DNA from: a virus
Length of the DNA stretch: 44,424 nt
Direction: 5' to 3' (one strand)
IMG/VR virus record: IMGVR_UViG_3300021076_000006
Span: 1 to 44,424 of that record
The notes beneath the pieces were generated by a model. The model saw only the letters and a list, made by a program, of their open reading frames with translations, had not been told where the DNA came from and did not search any database. Within the stretch, counting starts at the first letter, position 1. Each line of letters begins with the position of its first letter. Below are positions 1 through 8,235 of the stretch, in pieces. The translations under genes and the position numbers were made by a program.

Positions 1-36
1 GTGGCACTCTCTGATCTTGTTTAATGTGTTTTTCAT
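1..36 (-). CDS. Alanine-rich protein copy 3, 5' end only (window edge)
   Basis: These are the first 12 codons of a minus-strand gene. They match the start of the copy at 37616-38167 exactly (MKNTLNKIRECH). The gene runs off base 1, and its 3' part is at the other end of the window (44330-44424). The start codon is set by a Shine-Dalgarno AGGAGC about 7 bases upstream (plus-strand 41-50), in the same leader that precedes the other copies. About 225 bp (75 codons) present in copy 2 are missing between the two window ends, which fits an assembly break inside a repeat. The function is unknown; see the complete copies. Confidence 0.85.
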   Translation of the reverse strand, partial: MKNTLNKIRECH

Positions 37-70
37 TTGTTTAGCTCCTGTTGTGTTTGTCGATGTAGGT

Positions 71-99
71 ATATTAAGCTAACGTAAGGGCAAAGTAAA
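71..99 (-). promoter_or_regulatory. Promoter of alanine-rich copy 3
   Basis: On the minus strand: TTTACT (94-99), 17-bp spacer, TAATAT (71-76). About 64 bp (47-110) match 20923-20986, the promoter ahead of the 66-aa gene and alanine-rich copy 1, with about two differences. The spacer contains TTACGTT, as in other promoters of this phage. It reads into the gene that leaves the window at base 1. Confidence 0.75.
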
Positions 100-152
100 G
101 CCTTTTTCGTAAGTTCGGCGATTTAATTTAACTATCGTGTTGCGCACTTCGA

Positions 153-181
153 TTGCACAAGCCCAAACAACGCGTTACACT
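153..181 (+). promoter_or_regulatory. Candidate promoter of the protease-capsid operon
   Basis: TTGCAC (153-158), 17-bp spacer, TACACT (176-181). The predicted transcript would start near base 188, only about 20 nt before the ATG at 208. The decamer GCGTTACACT also occurs just before the TerS start at 39774. Promoter activity is inferred from the hexamers and spacing. Confidence 0.5.
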
Positions 182-207
182 CTGACAAACCTTTACCCTT
201 TGCGACC

Positions 208-1587
208 ATGCCCCACGTTATTTTAGCGTTCGACCGTCAGACAGCGCGATCTTTCGACGCAGACGGGCGCATGCGCGTAAAGGATTGCATCCTTTCTACC
301 GCAGAGATTAACCCGTACTACGGAAAGGAAATACCCGGCTATGAGTCGTTGGGCTTGAAACCTGAGACTGTGTACGAATTGTACCGCGACCCAGCAGAGT
401 TAAAGCGCGCCGCCGACACGTTTAACGGTGTGCCGCTGATGATCAAGCATGTGCCGCAAACAGCAGCTGACCCGCGCAAAGAGTACATCGGCGGTTCTGT
501 GCATTCAGTGCGCTTTGACGGGAAACACTTGCGCGGCGATTTGCTGGTCATGGACGGTCATGCAATCGACTTGATTCAGTCTGAGAAGTTGTCCGATCTA
601 TCCTGCGGTTACCGTTACAAACCTGATATGGTATCCGGTAGCGCAGACGGTAAAAAATATGATGGCGTGATGATCGGCATCGAGGGTAATCACGTTGCAT
701 TAGTGGACGACGGACGCGCTAGTAACGCGCACGTCGCTGACGCGGCACTACAACCCCCGCAAATTTCAACCAAAGGAGCAATTGATATGGCTTTTCCTAA
801 CGAAAATGGCGCGCCGGGTGCAGGTGCTGGCGCACAACCCGGTTCGCCAGAAGGTGAACAAAACGAGCAAATGAACATGCAGGCCATCGGGCAAGCGTTG
901 AAGCAAATTGCTACCCTCTTGCAAGATATTCATGGCAAGGTTGGCGCAAGCGCGCCACAAGCTGACACCGCAGGCGCTGACAACACGGGCATGTCCGAGG
1001 GCGAAAACGACCCGCGTGCAGGCATGGACGAAGCCGAAGAAACGGAACATGAGGGCAAAGCTAAAGATGAAGAGCTTTCACTCGAACCCGCCACCAAAGA
1101 GATTAAGCTCAACGACGGCGCGGAAGATGAATCTGTTGACACTGACGAAGGCGAAAAGGCTTATCTGGATACCAAAGAGCAAGAAGGCACCCCGAATCGC
1201 GGCAACAAGACACAGTTTTCGCAAACCGGCGCAATGGATGCCAAGTCGGTGCGCAATGTAGTAGCTAACGCTGTCAAGGCCGAACGCGAACGCGCTCACG
1301 CCGCTGCCGAAGCCAAGCGCGATGTTATGCACGTACTGGGTGACATCGCCATGGACGACGCTAGCGACATTTACCGAGAAGCATTGATCCAGTCCGGCAT
1401 TGACGTTGCCGGGGTGCCTAAGTCCGGCATGCGCGCCATTTGGCAAGGTGTTGCACAGGCCCGCGCACAAGTTGCAGGTGCTGCCCCGCGTGCGTTAGCG
1501 CAAGGTATGGCGATGGACAGCGCGAGCAAGAACGCTACTTCAGCGGTACTTTCCGCACTGGCTGCAAAAATCTCCGTCAAGGGCTAA
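208..1587 (+). CDS. DUF2213 prohead protease / scaffold-like protein
   Basis: 459 aa. The N-terminal ~180 residues have the DUF2213 pattern of phage prohead proteases: an opening FDRQTARSFDADGRM stretch, PLMIKH (candidate catalytic His), LSDLSCGYRY (candidate Ser) and GNHVALVDDGRA. The remainder (~190-459) is acidic, Ala/Glu-rich, low-complexity and then helical, as expected of an internal scaffold released by proteolysis. It directly precedes the cement and capsid genes, so the likely role is head assembly and maturation. The ATG at 208 keeps the family's conserved N-terminus although no clear Shine-Dalgarno precedes it; the internal ATG at 271 would cut into the domain. Confidence 0.85.
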   Translation: MPHVILAFDRQTARSFDADGRMRVKDCILSTAEINPYYGKEIPGYESLGLKPETVYELYRDPAELKRAADTFNGVPLMIKHVPQTAADPRKEYIGGSVHSVRFDGKHLRGDLLVMDGHAIDLIQSEKLSDLSCGYRYKPDMVSGSADGKKYDGVMIGIEGNHVALVDDGRASNAHVADAALQPPQISTKGAIDMAFPNENGAPGAGAGAQPGSPEGEQNEQMNMQAIGQALKQIATLLQDIHGKVGASAPQADTAGADNTGMSEGENDPRAGMDEAEETEHEGKAKDEELSLEPATKEIKLNDGAEDESVDTDEGEKAYLDTKEQEGTPNRGNKTQFSQTGAMDAKSVRNVVANAVKAERERAHAAAEAKRDVMHVLGDIAMDDASDIYREALIQSGIDVAGVPKSGMRAIWQGVAQARAQVAGAAPRALAQGMAMDSASKNATSAVLSALAAKISVKG

Positions 1588-1630
1588 ACCCCGAGCGGAT
1601 CAAACCCTGACGATTTAAGGAGAATTAACC

Positions 1631-2134
1631 ATGTTTCAAAATCAAGTGTACATCCAGCCAGCGCAAGCCGTGCCGGGCGATTTCGCGTCTAGCAATCCGA
1701 TGATTTACAAACTGTCTGGCACTGGCCGCGCGGTGGCAGATAGCTCGGGCGTGACTGTCGGACATTTTGCGGCGCTGAACGCCACCGGCACCGTGACCAG
1801 CATCTTCTCGTCGGCCCCTGATGCGTCACGTATCGGGTTTGTGCATCGTGAGTTTAACGCGCAGATCACCACCTTCCTAGCTGAAGCAGGTTACACCATC
1901 CAAGCAGGCGAACCTGTCGCACTGTTCGGCAAGGGCGACTTCTGGGTCAATACCGACGTGATTACCGGCTCACCAGTGCGCGGCGCGCAAGTATGGTGGG
2001 ACATGACGACCGGTAATACCATTATCGGCGCGCCAAGTTCGCCACCTGCAACGACTGTCAACACCGGCTACATTCTGATTTCAGAATCGGCTACCGTTGG
2101 CGCAGTGGTAGTTATCAGCAATACCGGCGCGTAA
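1631..2134 (+). CDS. Structural cement / capsid decoration protein
   Basis: 167 aa, between the protease and the major capsid protein, with a strong AAGGAG ribosome site. It is rich in Gly, Thr, Ala and Val with a predicted beta pattern, has no signal or membrane segment, and starts with the MFQNQVYIQPAQAVPGDFAS type of N-terminus seen in Gp24-like cement proteins of myoviruses. The likely role is to stabilise the capsid shell. The assignment rests on size, composition and position as well as family resemblance. Confidence 0.7.
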   Translation: MFQNQVYIQPAQAVPGDFASSNPMIYKLSGTGRAVADSSGVTVGHFAALNATGTVTSIFSSAPDASRIGFVHREFNAQITTFLAEAGYTIQAGEPVALFGKGDFWVNTDVITGSPVRGAQVWWDMTTGNTIIGAPSSPPATTVNTGYILISESATVGAVVVISNTGA

Positions 2135-2171
2135 GCCTCGGCCACACAACGCAATCTTAGGAGATTATCAA

Positions 2172-3182
2172 ATGCGTGACTCGCAACTTATTGCACAAAT
2201 GGCCCGCGCTGGCGTCGTGCTCCCTTCCACCGTGCAGAACATCAGCACCCCGGTAGGCGAGTACGCGATGGATGCGGCGAGCTTAACCCCGACATTGGTT
2301 GGCACTCAGAATGCCGGTATCCCTTCATACTTGACGACTTATGTCGATCCGAAGGTTATCGAAACAATCGTCGCACCAATGGCGGCAGCTACGCTGGTGG
2401 GTGAATCGAAGAAGGGCGACTGGACTACGCTGGTTGCCGCCTTCATTCAGGCCGAACCTTTGACCGAAGTTGCCACTTACGGCGATTATTCGGCAGATGG
2501 TTCTAGCAACACCAACATTAACTACCCGCAACGCCAGTCCTACTTCTTCCAGACGTGGACACGTTGGGGTGAGCGCGAGTTGGAAATGGCAGGTGCCGGA
2601 CGTGTTGATCTGGCTTCGCAACTGAACCTTTCCTCCGCGTTGGGGTTGGCTAAGTTCCTGAACAATTCGTACCTATACGGTATTTCGGGCTTGCAAAACT
2701 ACGGGCTGACCAACGACCCGCGCCTGTCCGCACCTGTTACCGCTTCGGCAAACTGGGCGACTGCCACTCCTGACGCGATTTACAATTCCATCATTTCGGA
2801 CTTGTGGAAGCCAATGCAAACGCAATCGCAAGGTGTTATCCGTCAAACCGATGAACTGCGTTTGGGCCTGCCACCTAGTGCTGTCGCAGATATCAATCGT
2901 GTCAACTCCTACGGTCTCGCAGCGGCAAAGCTGCTCAAAGATGCGTGGCCTAAACTGGAACTGGTTGAAGTGCCGGAGTACGACACCGCATCAGGTCGTC
3001 TGTTGCAGTTGTGGGCAGTCAAGGTTGAAGGTCAAGAAGTTGCAACTTGCGCTTTCACCGAGAAGATGCGCGCTCACGCTGTCGAGCGTTACTCTTCGTA
3101 CTTCCGTCAAAAGAAGTCGGCAGGCACTTGGGGCGCAGTGGTATTCCGTCCGTTCGCAGTTACGCAAGGTATTGGTTACTAG
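2172..3182 (+). CDS. Major capsid protein (DUF2184 family)
   Basis: 336 aa with an AGGAG ribosome site. The sequence follows the DUF2184 major capsid pattern: an N-terminal arm, then PSYLTTYVDPKVIE, a central ELTEVATYGDYS-like region, QTWTRWGERELEMAG, a GISGLQNYGLTNDP loop, and a C-terminal MRAHAVERYSSYFRQK segment followed by an aromatic, Val-rich end. It assembles the HK97-type shell. A strong rho-independent terminator follows about 45 bp downstream, fitting a highly expressed gene that ends a transcription unit. Confidence 0.9.
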   Translation: MRDSQLIAQMARAGVVLPSTVQNISTPVGEYAMDAASLTPTLVGTQNAGIPSYLTTYVDPKVIETIVAPMAAATLVGESKKGDWTTLVAAFIQAEPLTEVATYGDYSADGSSNTNINYPQRQSYFFQTWTRWGERELEMAGAGRVDLASQLNLSSALGLAKFLNNSYLYGISGLQNYGLTNDPRLSAPVTASANWATATPDAIYNSIISDLWKPMQTQSQGVIRQTDELRLGLPPSAVADINRVNSYGLAAAKLLKDAWPKLELVEVPEYDTASGRLLQLWAVKVEGQEVATCAFTEKMRAHAVERYSSYFRQKKSAGTWGAVVFRPFAVTQGIGY

Positions 3183-3226
3183 TTTAACCACAAATTAACC
3201 ACTAAGTCTAACGGTGTGTTAATCGC

Positions 3227-3250
3227 AAAAGCCCGGTTCGCCGGGCTTTT
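3227..3250 (+). terminator. Rho-independent terminator after the capsid gene
   Basis: Perfect 10-bp stem AAAAGCCCGG / CCGGGCTTTT with a TTCG tetraloop; the T-rich arm serves as the run of U. It separates the capsid gene from the promoter at 3252-3280. Confidence 0.9.
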
Positions 3251-3251
3251 G

Positions 3252-3280
3252 TTTACCTTACGTTCGCTTTAGCTTAGAAT
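3252..3280 (+). promoter_or_regulatory. Promoter of the neck/sheath operon
   Basis: TTTACC (3252-3257), 17-bp spacer, TAGAAT (3275-3280). The spacer begins TTACGTT, a heptamer shared with other promoters here. It would restart transcription right after the capsid terminator and serve 3339 onward. Confidence 0.65.
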
Positions 3281-3338
3281 AAGGATTCGCGCTCTGTGCG
3301 CGCCGACCCGTTACGCCTATCCACCACCGGAGCAAACC

Positions 3339-3605
3339 ATGACTGACCAAACAAACGAACAGCCTGTTGACGAGCAAACCCCAAACGCGACCAGCGATGC
3401 CTCCAATGCCGTTGTGACATCACCCGAACCTGCTTCAGTAGCTACTGCCTCCGATGCATCAAGCTCCGCGCCCGTTACGGACACCGTAGTTGACACTGCA
3501 ACTACTGATGAAACTGTAGACGCGCCTGAAAGCGAATCGTTGCTTGAAAGCATTGAACATGTCGTCGAAGAAGGCATCGAGGCACTTAAAAAGCTGGTCG
3601 AGTAA
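3339..3605 (+). CDS. Small acidic low-complexity protein
   Basis: 88 aa, GGAGC ribosome site. Residues 1-65 are almost entirely Ser, Thr, Ala, Val, Asp and Glu and look disordered; residues 66-88 form a likely amphipathic helix ending in LKKLVE. There are no Cys or aromatic residues. It is the first gene after the capsid terminator and has its own promoter. I do not recognise the family. A head-associated or assembly role is only suggested by position. Confidence 0.6.
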   Translation: MTDQTNEQPVDEQTPNATSDASNAVVTSPEPASVATASDASSSAPVTDTVVDTATTDETVDAPESESLLESIEHVVEEGIEALKKLVE

Positions 3606-3643
3606 TAACGACCAAGCCGAACAACTAACAAGGAGTTACAATT

Positions 3644-4000
3644 ATGGCAACTAAGTCCAAATCTAGCGGTTTCGTTACTGTCGCGTGCAAGCTGCCACAA
3701 GGCCTAAACATCAGTGTGCCAGATACTGATATCAAGCTTAAACTGCATGGCACACATTCCCCTTATGCTGTCGCAGGACACGGTCTTACCGAGGTCAAAT
3801 CGGACGTGTGGGACGCCGTAGAAGCACACTACAAAGATGTACCCGGCGCTAAATGGCTCGGTTCGTCCGTGTTTGTATCGTCTAAGCGGGAAGACGCTGT
3901 GGACGAAGCGACTGAGAAAGCCGACGAGAATTACGGGTTTGACCCTATTGACCCTACCGCCCCCGGTTCAGTAAATAAGGGCATCGCAGTTGCGGATTAA
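3644..4000 (+). CDS. Conserved head-module protein, unknown function
   Basis: 118 aa, strong AAGGAG ribosome site. The N-terminal VTVACKLPQGL segment, the central AVAGHGLTEV and the charged tail ending in a G-x-x-PIDP motif match a small protein often found between capsid and connector genes in tailed phages. No enzymatic motif is visible. Its position between capsid and head-completion genes suggests a virion or assembly protein. Confidence 0.7.
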   Translation: MATKSKSSGFVTVACKLPQGLNISVPDTDIKLKLHGTHSPYAVAGHGLTEVKSDVWDAVEAHYKDVPGAKWLGSSVFVSSKREDAVDEATEKADENYGFDPIDPTAPGSVNKGIAVAD

Positions 4001-4035
4001 TCCGGTAACATAGAGCTTTACGAAAGGGGTTCATC

Positions 4036-4515
4036 ATGGCGGTTATCGTTTTCAGTCCGACGGATTTTGTAGCTTGCTACCCGGAATTTGCAAACGCGAC
4101 CGATACGCGATTGACTGATATCTTTAATCTGGTGCAGTACACCATGATTGACAATACGGACAATTCGCCAGTGATGGACCCCAACTTTCGCACGCAGTTG
4201 ATCTATATGGCGATGGGCCATTTGCTGTTGATTTACGGGCTAGCACCTGCGCAGCGCAGCGACGGCACGATAGACAATACCCCGCCAGGGCGCATTTCCA
4301 GCGCGACTGAAGGCACGATCACTACAGCGTTCCAGATGGAAGTCACCAACGCGAACGGTAGCGCGGCGTGGTGGAATCAGACCAAATATGGCGCAATGTA
4401 CTGGATGGCGACAGCGCGTTTCCGCTCTTTCCGGTATTTCCCGTCCGGTGTGTCTGGCATTGGGCAAGCCGTGGCGTATGGACAACCTCCATTCTTTGTG
4501 CCGGGTGGCGTATGA
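4036..4515 (+). CDS. DUF4054 head-tail connector (head completion) protein
   Basis: 159 aa. The N-terminus FSPTDFVACYPEFAN matches the DUF4054 signature, followed by a helical segment (YMAMGHLLLIYGL) and an aromatic C-terminal half with WWNQTKYGAMYW. DUF4054 proteins form the adaptor ring below the portal in myoviruses of this type. The stop codon overlaps the next ATG (ATGA), so the genes are translationally coupled. Confidence 0.85.
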   Translation: MAVIVFSPTDFVACYPEFANATDTRLTDIFNLVQYTMIDNTDNSPVMDPNFRTQLIYMAMGHLLLIYGLAPAQRSDGTIDNTPPGRISSATEGTITTAFQMEVTNANGSAAWWNQTKYGAMYWMATARFRSFRYFPSGVSGIGQAVAYGQPPFFVPGGV

Positions 4516-4982
4516 GTGTTACGCGTCGCGGGCTAGATCATTCACGCTTTCGCAAATACGCAGCGGTATCTGTGAAAGCAGGTGTGTTGGAAAGTGCGAC
4601 CTACCCCGCCGATACGTTGACCAACGCTGCGACCGGCGAACAAGTACCCGACCCGCGAGCGGGTATGAAAGTTGCTACTATTGCACGCGCATTGCATTAT
4701 GGTGTTGGGCAAAACCATCCCCGCCCGTTCCTTGCGCAGACAGTTGTGCAACATAAAAAAGAATGGGTGACTGGGTTTGTCAAGCTAGCAGTCGCAGGCG
4801 TTACGCCGCTAAACGCTGCGCAGCAAATCGGGCAAGTCATGAAAGAAGATATTCAGCAGTCTATTCAGCAATGGCCTGCGGATAACTCAGCATCGTGGGC
4901 GAAGTTTAAAGGATTTTCACACGGCTTGGTGTTGACAGGCCACCTAACGAATTCGATTGAGTTCGAGGCGAACAAAAAATGA
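4512..4982 (+). CDS. Tail completion / minor virion protein
   Basis: 156 aa when started at the ATG at 4512, which overlaps the previous stop; the open frame extends further upstream but only inside the connector gene. It contains VATIARALHYGVGQNHPRPFL, typical of HK97-gp10-like and related neck proteins that act on the connector. It overlaps the next gene by 4 bp. The likely function is head-tail joining. Confidence 0.65.
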   Translation: MSVTRRGLDHSRFRKYAAVSVKAGVLESATYPADTLTNAATGEQVPDPRAGMKVATIARALHYGVGQNHPRPFLAQTVVQHKKEWVTGFVKLAVAGVTPLNAAQQIGQVMKEDIQQSIQQWPADNSASWAKFKGFSHGLVLTGHLTNSIEFEANKK

Positions 4983-5398
4983 CGTTCAACATTCGAAGCG
5001 CTGTACGCGGCGCAGTGCAACAACTGAACGAAGACACCCCCGGCACCGTCTACGTGTCCACCGGGCGCACCAACACGGGCGGCATCCTTACGCCTACTTA
5101 CGCGAATGTTGCCGCTTATTTGCAGGTGCAAGCGCAGGATCACGACTCGATCCAGCACAATCGCGGACTCGAATATAGCGGTTCGTACTATACCGTCTAC
5201 GCGTATGGCGACTTCTCGGATATCGAGCGCCCGGACGGTAAGGGCGGCGACGTGGTGAACATGAACAATCGGTATTATTACATTTCGCAGATCTTTGAAT
5301 GGTGGCCCGATTGGTGCTCGTTTGAAGTGACGCGCCAGTTAAACGCGACCGATCTAGCCGCGCTCTTAGCCGCGTTGCGTAATGGAGCAAACCCATGA
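4979..5398 (+). CDS. Head-tail joining (neck) protein
   Basis: 139 aa, coupled by 4-bp overlaps to the genes on both sides. It has a beta-rich pattern with VYVSTGRTNTGG near the N-terminus and YYISQIFEWWPDW later. Position between DUF4054/tail-completion genes and the tail terminator matches the stopper/collar slot of related myoviruses. There is no catalytic motif. Confidence 0.65.
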   Translation: MTFNIRSAVRGAVQQLNEDTPGTVYVSTGRTNTGGILTPTYANVAAYLQVQAQDHDSIQHNRGLEYSGSYYTVYAYGDFSDIERPDGKGGDVVNMNNRYYYISQIFEWWPDWCSFEVTRQLNATDLAALLAALRNGANP

Positions 5399-5934
5399 GT
5401 ACCGTCGCGCTATCCCCCAGTGAAGACCAAGTGTTTGCTGCCGTGTATGCGGCAATTGTTCAACTGTTTGATACGTCTATTCAGCCCAACATTTTCAAGG
5501 GGTTTCAGAATATGACATCGACTCCGCTTGCGTCTTACATCGTCATATCGCCGAGCACGAAGGAACGGCAGAACCAAGGTGCGCGCAGCTATGACGCGAC
5601 GAACGGGTTAATGAACGAAGAGCGCAGCACGACCTATTCTTACCAGATAGATTGCTATGGCCCGGCAGGCCCCGATTACGCAGATATTATCTCTATCGCT
5701 TGGCGCTCGGCTTGGTTTGCGAACTACGCAGAAGATAACGCCCTACCGTTTCAGGTGCTGTATGCCGACGAACCGCAGCAGTTGAACATCGCTAATGCAG
5801 AAAACCAGTACGAACAGCGGTTCATGTTGAAAATCTATTTGCAAGTGAATCAGGTCGTGTCGTTACCGCAACAGTTCTTTGCGACAGCTCCGACAATTAC
5901 TGTCGAAGTTCCCGCTGACGCTGACCCGTTATAG
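5395..5934 (+). CDS. Tail terminator, LIC_12616-like neck protein
   Basis: 179 aa. It contains YIVISPSTKERQNQGAR and SYQIDCYGPAGPDYADIISI, the pattern of the LIC_12616/phage neck terminator family, which caps the tail tube and joins it to the head. It lies directly upstream of the sheath gene and overlaps the preceding gene by 4 bp. Confidence 0.75.
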   Translation: MSTVALSPSEDQVFAAVYAAIVQLFDTSIQPNIFKGFQNMTSTPLASYIVISPSTKERQNQGARSYDATNGLMNEERSTTYSYQIDCYGPAGPDYADIISIAWRSAWFANYAEDNALPFQVLYADEPQQLNIANAENQYEQRFMLKIYLQVNQVVSLPQQFFATAPTITVEVPADADPL

Positions 5935-5940
5935 ATTCGT

Positions 5941-5970
5941 TTGCACGGGGTCGTTGCAAGATGCTAGAAT
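5941..5970 (+). promoter_or_regulatory. Candidate promoter of the tail sheath gene
   Basis: TTGCAC (5941-5946), 18-bp spacer, TAGAAT (5965-5970), in the ~100-bp gap before the sheath start. It would give extra transcription of the abundant sheath protein. Confidence 0.45.
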
Positions 5971-6034
5971 CGGTGCGTTGATAGGGCTTTTCTATCGTGT
6001 CAGCCCGCACGATCAATTTAAAGGACGCATCAGC

Positions 6035-7531
6035 ATGTCAACTATCCCAATTTCCCAGATCGTAACAATGCAACCGGGCGTTGTCGGTGGTGGCGGTGCG
6101 GCCTCCCTACTGACCGGACTTGTATTGACGCAAGACGCTTCTGTACCACCTGGCCAGTTCCTTGATTTTTACACCGCTACTGACGCATCTAATTGGTTTG
6201 GCGCAAACTCCAACGCAGCAACGCTGGCCAACGCCTACTTCCCCGGCACGATCAACGGCGGCCAACTGCCTTATGATCTGAAGTTTGCTTTCTACGCGAC
6301 GGCTGCGCAACCCGCTGGCGTGTTTGGCGCGCAACTCGGCACCATGACGCTAGCACAGTTGCAAGCATTGAGTGGCACACTGATCGTGACCACTGCGGCC
6401 CTGCACACGTCGAGTTCGATTAACTTATCGAGTGCTACCAGCTTCGCTGACGCCGCGTCGACCATGACAGCTGCCTTCACATCACCAGATTTTGCCATCA
6501 CCTACGATGCGCAACGCGGGCGTTTCCTGCTGATGACGACACTGACCGGCACCACTGCTGCGTGCTCTGCCGTCACGGGCACACTCGCAACCGGTGTAGG
6601 TTTGTCTGCAACTGCTGGCGCGTACAACCAAGCCGCAGGTATCGCAGCAGATACGTCAGAAGCGACCGCGCTCAATCGCATCACTAACCAGACAACCAAC
6701 TGGGCGACATTTACCACTGACTACGCCATCCCGACCGTAGCGGAGCGTATGTTAATTGCGCAGTGGAATAGCGGGCAAAACTTCCAATATCTTTACGTTG
6801 GCTGGGACCTGGACGCAATCGACGCCCAAACTGGCAACACCAGCAATTTCGGGTACGAAGTGTTTGCACAGCCCTATCAAGGCACGTTGCCACTTTACGG
6901 CACCATCGGCGCGGCAGGTGCTGCAATGGCGTGGGCGGCGTCGATCAACTTCAACGTGCCAAACGGGCGCACCACGCTAGCCTTTCAGCAATCTTCGGCG
7001 GGTGTGTCTGCTAGCGTGTCCGACTTGGCGACGGCTAACGCGTTGCTGTCGAACAACTACACATACATTGGCAATTACGCTAACGCGGCAAACACTTGGA
7101 CGATTTTCTACAACGGCAAAGTGTCTGGTGAGTTCTTGTGGGCCGATACCTATGTCAACCAAATCTGGCTGAATCGTTCGCTGCAACAGGCGTTTTTCGA
7201 GGCGATGCTGGCCTACAACTCGCTGCCCTACAACCAAGACGGTTACACCAATCTGTACCGCGCAGGCGTGGACGTGATTAACTCTGGCGTCACAGCGGGC
7301 GTGATTCGTGCAGGCGTTACTTTGTCGAACTCGCAGCAGCAATTGATCAACACGCAAGCCGGGCGCACTATCTCGGACGTGGTGCAAACTCGTGGTTGGT
7401 ATCTGTTGATCGGTGATCCGTCCAATCCTGCGCAAAGTCGGCAGAATCGCACGACGCCAGTGGCGCAACTTTGGTACTCAGACGGTGGCAGTGTGCAGCA
7501 GCTGACTGTACAATCTCGCGCAGTGATTTGA
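6035..7531 (+). CDS. Contractile tail sheath protein (DUF3383)
   Basis: 498 aa from the ATG at 6035, which has AAGGA about 10 bases upstream; the frame is open further upstream but without a ribosome site and overlapping the terminator gene. It begins MSTIPISQIVTMQPGVV and carries QDASVPPGQFLDFYTATDASNWFG, hallmarks of DUF3383 sheath proteins. The middle (~100-250) is Ala/Thr-rich and the C-terminal half holds the conserved barrel (YNSLPYNQDGYTNL, GVIRAGVTLSN). It establishes myovirus morphology. Confidence 0.92.
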   Translation: MSTIPISQIVTMQPGVVGGGGAASLLTGLVLTQDASVPPGQFLDFYTATDASNWFGANSNAATLANAYFPGTINGGQLPYDLKFAFYATAAQPAGVFGAQLGTMTLAQLQALSGTLIVTTAALHTSSSINLSSATSFADAASTMTAAFTSPDFAITYDAQRGRFLLMTTLTGTTAACSAVTGTLATGVGLSATAGAYNQAAGIAADTSEATALNRITNQTTNWATFTTDYAIPTVAERMLIAQWNSGQNFQYLYVGWDLDAIDAQTGNTSNFGYEVFAQPYQGTLPLYGTIGAAGAAMAWAASINFNVPNGRTTLAFQQSSAGVSASVSDLATANALLSNNYTYIGNYANAANTWTIFYNGKVSGEFLWADTYVNQIWLNRSLQQAFFEAMLAYNSLPYNQDGYTNLYRAGVDVINSGVTAGVIRAGVTLSNSQQQLINTQAGRTISDVVQTRGWYLLIGDPSNPAQSRQNRTTPVAQLWYSDGGSVQQLTVQSRAVI

Positions 7532-7539
7532 CAGGGCAT

Positions 7540-7572
7540 GCATAACCGCGTCAATCTGGCATGCGGTTATGC
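7540..7572. other. Perfect hairpin between sheath and HNH genes
   Basis: GCATAACCGC (7540-7549) and GCGGTTATGC (7563-7572) form a 10-bp stem with a 13-nt loop; the HNH stop codon is in the loop. There is no T-run, so it is a weak terminator at best. It could protect the 3' end of the sheath mRNA, or act as a boundary of the inserted HNH segment. Confidence 0.5.
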
Positions 7573-8204
7573 TTCTTCAAATTCTCAATAGCGGTTAGCA
7601 CTCGTAAATTGTTTGCTACATGCAGCCCACACACCGTAGCGCCTTGGAGCGGATAATAGTGGTCTACGTGATGTTTGACCCCCGTAACTGCCGCCAAGCG
7701 CGCAGCTGCTTCGTAAACCTTGAAAATTGCTAGTAAGTCAGCCCAAAGAGGAGTAGCGCGCTTTACATGCTCTTGCCGTGCACGGGCCTTAACGAGTATT
7801 TTCGGCTTATTAGCTTGCCGCCAATGTCGGCCTCTGCGTCGCGACGCAGCTTTGATGTCCTCGCGTTGGCGGTATGTTTTGTCGTTTATCTGCGCGCGGG
7901 CACTGAACCGCCATCCGTTCTCGCGGTCGAGCCAGCGCTGTTTGTTAGCTTCATAATATTGCTTGCGGTACGCTGAAAGTTTGTCTTTATTTTCCGCTTT
8001 GTATGTTAATCGCTTGGTGCGTTTTGCAGATTGCGGCGCGTTGTAGCTGGCATTGTCAATTACACGCTGGCATCTGTAACAAGTTTTTCGTAACCCTTCA
8101 CGCGGCTCCCCTAGGGTCGTAACCCACTTTCGCACACTAAAATCCGCAGCGGGGCAAGTATTCTTGCAAACCTTGCACACCTGCTCCATAATGACAGTAA
8201 TCAT
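7551..8204 (-). CDS. HNH homing-type endonuclease
   Basis: 217 aa, antisense to the surrounding tail operon. The N-terminus has a zinc-binding-like pair C10-x2-C13 and C42-x2-C45. A long basic middle (~65-150) looks DNA-binding. The C-terminal ~40 residues hold the HNH core: VKHHVDHYYPLQG, then VCGLHVANNLRVL and a final ENLKKHN. Such free-standing phage HNH genes are usually selfish. It has an AGAGG ribosome site for the ATG at 8204 (a second ATG lies five codons in). It sits between the sheath and tube genes, which are normally adjacent, so it is a likely insertion. Confidence 0.88.
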   Translation of the reverse strand: MITVIMEQVCKVCKNTCPAADFSVRKWVTTLGEPREGLRKTCYRCQRVIDNASYNAPQSAKRTKRLTYKAENKDKLSAYRKQYYEANKQRWLDRENGWRFSARAQINDKTYRQREDIKAASRRRGRHWRQANKPKILVKARARQEHVKRATPLWADLLAIFKVYEAAARLAAVTGVKHHVDHYYPLQGATVCGLHVANNLRVLTAIENLKKHNRMPD

Positions 8205-8235
8205 TTAAACCTCTGCTTTATGTGTTGAACGGTTA

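Noticed and set aside
5879-6034. Extra 52 codons upstream of the sheath ATG
   Set aside because: No ribosome site; overlaps the tail terminator gene and a candidate promoter, and family members start at MSTIPISQ.
7551-8204. HNH gene as part of a group I intron or intein
   Set aside because: It lies between two genes in antisense orientation, and neither flanking reading frame is interrupted, so it is a free-standing gene.
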